Source: an uncultured bacterium (GTDB taxonomy: Bacteria; Bacillota_I; Bacilli_A; RF39; UBA660). From it: a DNA stretch of 8,085 bases. A model generated the notes under the pieces. The model was not told the origin of the DNA, searched no databases, and worked only from the letters and a program-made list of their open reading frames with translations. This document shows, piece after piece, positions 5,565-8,085 of this stretch (its first letter is position 1; the number at the start of each line of letters is the position of its first letter). The translations under genes were made by a program, and so were the position numbers. The stretch lies in contig CAJMOW010000053.1 of NCBI GenBank assembly GCA_905215145.1, positions 1-8,085 of the forward strand, in the 5' to 3' direction.

Positions 5565-6602
5565 TTAATACTCATAGTCCATTTCATCAAATTTAATATC
5601 CAAATTTTTCTCAATATTATTTTTCATTTTTTCAAACATACTATTATCTTTTTCAATAGCAATACTATTTCTATTTTTGTTATGACAAGCAATTACAAAA
5701 TTCCCACTACCAGCGAACTGATCAAGTAGGGTTTCGTATGGTTTAGAAACATATTCAATAATTTCTTCTATTAATTCTACTGGCTTTTCTGCTTCCATTA
5801 TTTTGTCTTTTGTATTTTTGGTTTGATAATCAAAAGCAGTAGGTAACATACCATTTGTGCCTTTCATATAGTAAACATCCAAATTATTCTTTTGTAATAT
5901 ATCCCTAACTTCATAAGATGATTTTCCTTTTACATCTAAATTATTTTCATTTGCAACTGCTAGATTCTTCTTTGCATCTAATTTTAAACTTCTAGGCTCT
6001 CCATTACTAAAAATCATTACATCTTCAATATTTTTGCTTTTTCTTCCTGTATTAGAAACGAATTTTCCTTTCTTCCAGGCAACTTTTGCAAAATATTTGA
6101 ACCCATTTTCTTGTGCCATTTTTTTTATTTCATATAAATAATCGAAGTTAATTTCTGATTCTTCTGGTAGAAATTCAACTAAAAATGCTCCTTCTTTTAA
6201 TACTCTTTGCTTTTCTTTGAAGTCTTTACTTTCATATCTAAATAATTCAAATGTAGCAAATTTTCTATTTCCCCCAGTTAATGCTTTTTGTAAATCGTAC
6301 GGATGATCTGTAATAATACCATCTATAGATTTATCTTTTATCATTGATAAATCTCTTCCATCACCATTTATTAATAAGCAAGTATTATCTTTTCCTTCAA
6401 TCTGGCTTGTTACTTTATAAACGCCTCTTGATATTTTGGTAAATATACCTTTGTCAACACCTTCATAAATTCTTGCTCTAATAGATTCGTTATTTACTTG
6501 CATATTCTTAACATTTTTTACAAGGTTAGTAGCATCTTGTATGGAAAATTTTTCCTCGTCTAAAAAGTATTCAAAAAGATTCATTTGTATTGTATTATCC
6601 AT
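5565..6602 (-). CDS. Beta-class DNA methyltransferase (N6-adenine or N4-cytosine), orphan
   Basis: A 345-residue amino-methyltransferase that uses S-adenosylmethionine to methylate DNA. An N-terminal winged-helix-like region (about 18-65, ending GIFTKISRGVYKV) precedes the catalytic domain. Motif IV is ITDHPYDL with D99-H100-P101-Y102, after the typical LINGDGRDL...KSIDG lead-in; the SAM-binding motif I is DQFAGSGN (294-301), after AEKPVELIEE (271-280). Motif IV before motif I places it in the beta group. The usual DPPY is DHPY here; I recall a mobile-element subfamily with His at this position, so it is probably active. I use ATG 6602, with GGAGG nine bases upstream, rather than ATG 6629, which lies inside the previous gene. 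No restriction endonuclease adjoins it, so protection or regulation of element DNA is likelier than a full restriction system. It ends DEMDYEY, one of the shared tails. Confidence 0.92.
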   Translation of the reverse strand: MDNTIQMNLFEYFLDEEKFSIQDATNLVKNVKNMQVNNESIRARIYEGVDKGIFTKISRGVYKVTSQIEGKDNTCLLINGDGRDLSMIKDKSIDGIITDHPYDLQKALTGGNRKFATFELFRYESKDFKEKQRVLKEGAFLVEFLPEESEINFDYLYEIKKMAQENGFKYFAKVAWKKGKFVSNTGRKSKNIEDVMIFSNGEPRSLKLDAKKNLAVANENNLDVKGKSSYEVRDILQKNNLDVYYMKGTNGMLPTAFDYQTKNTKDKIMEAEKPVELIEEIIEYVSKPYETLLDQFAGSGNFVIACHNKNRNSIAIEKDNSMFEKMKNNIEKNLDIKFDEMDYEY

Positions 6603-6606
6603 ATAC

Positions 6607-7434
6607 CTATCCCTCCATTTCCATTTCATCTACTGATATGTTTTTATATATTGTAGGTGAAGCATCAATAGACATTGCTGGTGAATTTTTAGAAACAATT
6701 TGAATAATATAATCTTTTTCCTCATCTTTTAATCCCAAATTTGAAAAAACTTCCCATTTATAACTTGCAGTTCTGTCATTATATTTTCGTTCTAACGTTA
6801 TATATTCTTTTTTCCCATTTAATAATAGTTCTACATCATAAACAGTTGTATCATTGTAGTTTCCAACATATTCAGCAGAAACAACACTTAATGAATGATA
6901 TTTTTCTATTTGTTTTTGTAATTCAACTATTTGTTTTTTTAGTCTTTCATTTTCCTCTATTAAAAAACCTTTTTGCAAAGTATTTATAGACTTTAAATTT
7001 CTTTCTTTGCCTATTTCTTGTATTTTACTCATGCTAATAAAATCTTTTTCTGTAACTATAATATGATCTTGCAATTTAATATTAAAAACTTTAAGCATTT
7101 CATTTGTTACATCTGTTAAATGTAAATCATCTTTGCTTGCTACTAAATTATTTGAAGGATGATTATGTACTAAAATCACCTTCTCACTAGCAGAATAAAG
7201 TGCAATCCTTATTATTTCTTTTGAATCTATTGCAACATTACAAGAGGTTCCAATTCCTAATAATGTAATATTTCTAATATTATTTCTATTATCCAACCCA
7301 ATAAATAAAAGATGCTCACGGATTGCATTTCTAATCTCCTGAACATCTTTTAATTTTACAATATCTGTTGAAGAACTTACTTTTATATCAGCACTAATAT
7401 TCTTTTTAGGTTTTTCAATAATATCAACATTCAT
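6607..7434 (-). CDS. RadC-like JAB/JAMM domain protein with coiled coil and extra C-terminal domain
   Basis: A 275-residue protein. Residues about 28-140 form a RadC/JAB domain with the complete metal-binding signature H90-N-H92-P, S100 and D103 (H-x-H-x7-S-x2-D) in VILVHNHPSNNLVASKDD. RadC-type JAB proteins are common on mobile elements and prophages; a zinc-dependent hydrolase fold is known for JAMM domains, but the role of RadC is unsettled. The N-terminal helix-hairpin-helix region of chromosomal RadC is absent. After the JAB domain comes a coiled coil (about 146-182, NERLKKQIVELQKQIEK), then a beta-rich domain of about 70 residues (185-255, including YDVELLLNGKKEYITLERKY) not found in ordinary RadC. 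ATG 7434 has GGAGGTGG upstream. The end, DEMEMEG, only loosely matches the shared tail. The methyltransferase follows after four bases. Confidence 0.92.
   Translation of the reverse strand: MNVDIIEKPKKNISADIKVSSSTDIVKLKDVQEIRNAIREHLLFIGLDNRNNIRNITLLGIGTSCNVAIDSKEIIRIALYSASEKVILVHNHPSNNLVASKDDLHLTDVTNEMLKVFNIKLQDHIIVTEKDFISMSKIQEIGKERNLKSINTLQKGFLIEENERLKKQIVELQKQIEKYHSLSVVSAEYVGNYNDTTVYDVELLLNGKKEYITLERKYNDRTASYKWEVFSNLGLKDEEKDYIIQIVSKNSPAMSIDASPTIYKNISVDEMEMEG
6611..6616 (-). promoter_or_regulatory. Ribosome binding site that fixes the methyltransferase start
   Basis: GGAGGG on the minus strand overlaps the end of the JAB-protein gene (its last Glu-Gly codons) and lies just before ATG 6602. 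It excludes the longer start at 6629. Confidence 0.8.
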
Positions 7435-7449
7435 TATTCACCACCTCCA

Positions 7450-8085
7450 TTATATATCTACATAATCATTATCAATTTCTAATGAATTTTCATCTTTATT
7501 TACTTCAAATACTTCTGTTACTAATTGTTTAAATCTTTCTTTTAATTTTGGGTTAAAAGTTTCGGACATTTCTTCTATATATTCTAGTACAAGTGGTTTA
7601 ACATTTTCAGCTCCATACTTTTTTATAATATTTTTTATATTATCTCTTTCTTCTCTTATTTCACTAAATTCTGTATGATCTTTTGCATAGCAAGTATATT
7701 TGTACTTAATAATATTATTTCTATTTATACATGGATTAAGGTATCTTATTGATAATATCTTATAATCATGCTCTAATCTATCATCATATAATTCATAAAA
7801 ACCGTTTTCTTCACAATATTTATCTATATAATAATCATTTACAAATTCTATTCCATCAATATCATTGTTTAGCTTTTTTAAGAATTTTATAATCCCTTCT
7901 TCTGTATATGGAAGTTCAAAAAAATTTTCTCTTATATATTTGTTATATTCCTTAGTTGAGCTTTTATAGTTATCCTCTGGTATATCAACCCTAAAACAAG
8001 AATTTACAGAAACATATTTCTGATTAGGATATTTTATATTGTATTCTTTTTGAGTTAGTGATGTATTCTTTATATTGGGACTATA
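7450..8085 (-). CDS. Unrecognised protein, C-terminal 211 residues only
   Basis: A frame of 211 codons open from the right edge to TAA 7452-7450. No start with a binding site is present and the only in-frame Met lies deep in the frame, so the N-terminus is outside the window. The visible part is Lys/Tyr/Asn/Glu-rich with several Cys (NSCFRVD, NPCINRN, YTCYAK) that are too scattered to call a zinc site. A helical, charged segment (EFSEIREERDNIKNIIK) precedes a short conserved-looking stretch (ENVKPLVLEYIEEMSE). No known domain is recognised. It ends EIDNDYVDI, matching the shared tail, and its stop is 15 bases from the JAB gene, so it belongs to the same operon. Confidence 0.85.
   Translation of the reverse strand, partial: YSPNIKNTSLTQKEYNIKYPNQKYVSVNSCFRVDIPEDNYKSSTKEYNKYIRENFFELPYTEEGIIKFLKKLNNDIDGIEFVNDYYIDKYCEENGFYELYDDRLEHDYKILSIRYLNPCINRNNIIKYKYTCYAKDHTEFSEIREERDNIKNIIKKYGAENVKPLVLEYIEEMSETFNPKLKERFKQLVTEVFEVNKDENSLEIDNDYVDI

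Noticed and set aside
5559..6602. Complete restriction-modification system around the methyltransferase
   Set aside because: No neighbouring frame shows an endonuclease motif (PD-(D/E)xK, HNH or helicase); both flanking genes are of other families.
6627..6629. Longer methyltransferase start at ATG 6629
   Set aside because: It lies inside the JAB gene without a ribosome binding site, whereas ATG 6602 has GGAGG nine bases upstream.
3736..6989. Plus-strand open frames at 3736-3927 and 6741-6989
   Set aside because: Antisense to ardA and the JAB gene; hydrophobic Leu/Phe/His-rich translations are the mirror of acidic and Lys-rich codons, not membrane proteins.
1..8085. Mollicutes-type code with TGA read as Trp
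   Set aside because: Trp is encoded by TGG in many places, no gene needs TGA read-through, and the 3009 gene ends at TGA coupled to the DUF2958 start.
1..8085. CRISPR array, tRNA/rRNA genes, insertion sequences, retron or origin
   Set aside because: No regularly spaced repeats, no cloverleaf-like GC-richer segments, no transposase or reverse transcriptase motifs and no long inverted repeats were seen by eye; intergenic space is too short to hold most of them.

Overview
The window is very AT-rich DNA packed with protein genes, all on the minus strand, so transcription runs from right to left. The compact gene order, A/T-ending codons, strong GGAGG-type ribosome binding sites, TTG starts and use of TGA as a stop suggest a low-GC Bacillota, probably a Clostridia-like gut anaerobe. 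This is inference; no taxonomic marker is present. The gene content (RadC-like JAB protein, orphan DNA methyltransferase, ArdA, DUF2958 and several unknown small acidic proteins) is typical of the accessory or 'establishment' part of an integrative conjugative element or conjugative plasmid. No relaxase, integrase, coupling protein, attachment site or origin is visible.

Layout in the direction of transcription: (1) 8085-7450, C-terminal part of an unrecognised protein; (2) 7434-6607, JAB/RadC-like protein with coiled coil and extra C-terminal domain; (3) 6602-5565, beta-class DNA methyltransferase with an unusual DHPY catalytic motif; (4) 5501-5088, a GNAT acetyltransferase with its own consensus promoter and its own terminator, which looks like inserted cargo; (5) 5007-4327, unknown protein starting MGQRSQ; (6) 4306-3632, ArdA-type antirestriction protein with a C-terminal extension; (7) 3642-3022, unknown protein with an ISDPSY motif; (8) 3009-2050, unknown two-module protein; (9) 2053-1664, DUF2958 protein; (10) 1646-1374, 90-residue protein; (11) 1395-838, acidic unknown protein starting at TTG, or the second half of gene 10; (12) 815-1, acidic unknown protein running off the left edge. 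There is no gene-free stretch over 80 bases. Apart from the GNAT cassette, genes overlap or sit within about 22 bases of each other, as in a translationally coupled operon that continues past both edges.

The likely shared job is protection and establishment of the element in a new host: ArdA mimics DNA and blocks type I restriction, the methyltransferase can mark element DNA, and the JAB, DUF2958 and unknown proteins travel with them. The most unusual observation is that most proteins of the cluster end in the same kind of short tail, an acidic stretch finishing in alternating acidic and hydrophobic residues (DIDI, EIEI, DIEL, EIQL, YVDI, DYEY, NYDY). The cargo-like GNAT and the 90-residue protein lack it. 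The tail is spelled with different codons each time, so it looks like a selected protein tag (possible secretion, docking or degradation signal) rather than a DNA repeat.
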